Below, piece by piece: positions 52,501 to 55,500 of a DNA stretch of 64,000 nucleotides (its first letter is position 1; each line of letters starts with the position of its first letter). The position numbers and the translations under genes were made by a program. Below the pieces are notes generated by a model. That model had not been told where the DNA came from and did not search any database. It was given only the letters and a program-made list of their open reading frames with translations. Origin of the DNA: Streptomyces fumanus (GTDB taxonomy: Bacteria; Actinomycetota; Actinomycetes; Streptomycetales; Streptomycetaceae); the NCBI RefSeq assembly GCF_014655295.1, contig NZ_BNBI01000014.1, positions 1 to 64,000 of the forward strand. Reading direction: 5' to 3'.

Positions 52501-55500
52501 CGGCCGAGGGGGGCGGCGGCAGTGCTCCGAGCCGGGCCGCGACGTCCTGCTCCCCGGTCTCCGGGGCGGTGGCCAGCGGGGGGCGCTGGAGCGTCGCCGT
52601 GCCTTCGTCGACGACGGTGTCGGGCCGGGGGCCCGTCGGCGTGTCTCCCTCGGCGGGACGAACGGCCGCGGGCGGCGCGGCAGTCTCCGAAGCACCCGAG
52701 GGCTTCCGGGTCCCCGGAGTGTCCGAGGTGTCGACCACGGCGGGCCGGGCAGCGGGGGGCGGAGCGGTGGCGGACCGGTCCGCTGGGGCGCGTGTGGCGC
52801 CCGGCGGCGACGGCAACCGGCGGCGCAGTTCCTCCGTCCGGTCCTCGGCGGACCGCTCCCGTACGGCGGACAGTGCGCCCTCGGTGATGCGCGCCAGGTG
52901 CCCGTCCTGCTCCATCCGCGGCAGTTCGGCGGCCATCTCGTTCCGCAGACGCTGGAGACGCTCCGTCTCGCTCCTCGCGGTGTCGAGCCGTGCGCGGACC
53001 TCGGCGATCCGGCTCGCGAGCGACGGCGGCGCGGAGACGTCCCCGGACGGTGCGACGGGGGCGCCGACGACGTCGGGGGTGTTCCGGTCGGCGGTGGCGG
53101 CGTCGGACGGGGTGCCGGTCGTGCCGGCGCCGGAACGGGCGCCGGCGGTGGGCGACGCGGGACCGTCCGCTCCCGGACGGGTGTCCAGCGGCGTCGCCGG
53201 GTCGGTGGCCGGCGGACGCAGCGCTGCCAGCAGCGCCTCCCGCTCGGCCTGCCGCAGGTCGAGCAGGCGGGCGAGTTCGCTCTCCAGCCCACGGACCTCC
53301 GCCAGGCGGGCTTCCTCCTCCTGGCGCAGCACCTCGCCGATCCGCTCGACGCGCCGCGCCGCGATCTCCTCGGGGGTGTCGTCGGGCATCGACAGGACCT
53401 CGCGGCGGGCCTCGGCCACCGCTCCCGTCTCGTCGGCCGTGAGCGTGAGGAAACGCTCCCGCAGCTCCGCGTACGAGGCGGGCTCGTCCTGGCGTCCCAG
53501 CTCCTCGACGCGCTGCCGCAACTGCCGCAGGTCGCGGTGCTCGTGCAGGTCCCGCAGGGCCTCCTGCCGTTCCCCGTCCGTGTCCGCGCCGTCCAGCCGG
53601 CGCAGCAGTTCCCGCTCACGCCGGTCGCCGCCGGAGCCGTCGCCCAGAGCGTCCAGACGCCGGCGCAGGAGAGCGTCGTCGCCGGCGGGCCCGCCCCGGC
53701 CGGTGTCGTCGTCCGGCGCCAGCCGGCGCAGGCGCTCCTCGAGGTTCTGGTCGCCCCGCAGTTCCTCCAGCTCCCGCGCGGCGGCAGACGCCTCCTCCGG
53801 AGTGCCGGCCGTGCGCAGCCGCTGCCGCAGGACGGCCTCCTGGACGCCCTGCCCGTCCGCCGCGGCCTGGTCCAGGCGGGCCCGCAGGTGCTGTGAGAGG
53901 GCCTCGGCCCGGAGGAGGTCCACGTGCGCCCGGTCCGCGTCCGTGCCGAGCGCCTGCTCCGCCTGCCGCCGCAGGTGCGCCGGTTCGGGGTCGTGGTGCA
54001 CCGGCACGTCCCGGTCCGCCAGCACCCCGACCGGGACGTGCCGTTCGATCAGCGCCGTGTAGTCGCGCAGTGCCTCGTCCACCGCGCGGCCGTCGCCCTG
54101 CTCCCACGCCGTACGCACCGCGTCGACGTCGCGCTGCCACTGCGCCCGGGGCACGCCCAGCTCCGCGAGCCGGTCGAACCCGTGGTCCACGTGCGCCTCG
54201 AAGGACGCGTACCGGCCGCTGAGGTCGTGCCCCTCCACGGCGTCCCGGAACCCGGCGACCGCGTCGGCCGCGCGCGGCCAGTCGCCCGCGTCGGCGGCTT
54301 CCCGTACGTCCCGTACGTGGGCCTCCCTGACCTCGGCCGGCATCCCGACGCCCCGAGCCAGACCGTCCAGGCGCGCGGCGGTGTCCCGTACCTGGTCCGC
54401 GTACGACACCGGGGCCTCGGTCGGAACGGTGGGGAAGGCGGGGAGGGCGGGGCCCGGACGGTCCGACGGCACACGCAGGTCGGTGAGCCGTGCCAGCGGC
54501 TCCTGGGCGGAGCCGTCCGCGCCGGGACGGGCGCCGCCCCGCTCCGTGCCGTCGCCCGCCGGGGCCGTACCGTCCGGCGCGGACCCGCCCGGGGCAGCGG
54601 TGGGAGCCGACAGCGTGCCCAGTTGCGCCCACAGGGCGGCCGTACCGGCGTCGTCTGCGGCGGGTGCCTCGCCGGCGGGAGCCGTGGCGGGGGCGGGGGG
54701 CACCGCCGGTGTGCCGGGAACCGGGACGGGAGTGCCCGCGCCCGTTCCGGCTCCGGTCCCGTCGGAGGCGTCCGGCCCCGAGCCCGCAACTGCCCCGGAG
54801 GTGTCCGAGGACAGCACGGAGAGGGCGTCGGGGTCGGGTTTCGCGGGGTCCGCCGCGGGGCTGACCGGCCAGCTACCGCCGTCCACGAAGATGCTGTCCG
54901 GAGACGGGGCCGACGGCGTGCCACGCCCCGGTTCGAAGGACGTCACCGTCGAGGCCAGGGGCAACCCGATGGGGGCGGGTGGCGGAGCCATGGGCCGGGA
55001 GGCGCCACCGCGCCCGCCCAAGGGATGGTCCGGGCCGGGCGGGGGGTTCTTCGGCACGTCCACCGGCGCGTCGGGGAAGCGGCCGACGACCATCTTCTCC
55101 TTCAGCCCCGAGCCCAGCCGGTGGGCGTTGCGGCCGAGCAGGTGGGAGAGGACGCCGCCGACGCCACCGGCGAGGGCGGTGGCGGCCGTGGTGGTGAACT
55201 CGCCGGTGGTGAGGAGGTTGTAGAAGCCCTCGGAGAGGTTCTGGTGGAGGGCGTAGGCCGCCGCGTTGCCGGTGAAGCCGGCCACCTTGCGGCCCCAGTC
55301 GGTGCGCAGGGACGCCGCGAGCTGGTGCGACAGGGCGTCCCTGAGCCGGGTGGACTCCACTCGCGACAGCGTGGCGGCGAGCAGGTCGCCGAGGTCCTTG
55401 CGGCCGTACGCGGACATGAGGGCGCGGCCCCAGTCCCGGCCCATGTCACGGGCCGCGTCCCGGCCGAGCGTCGCGGCGAAGTAGTCGCCGAAGGCGTCCG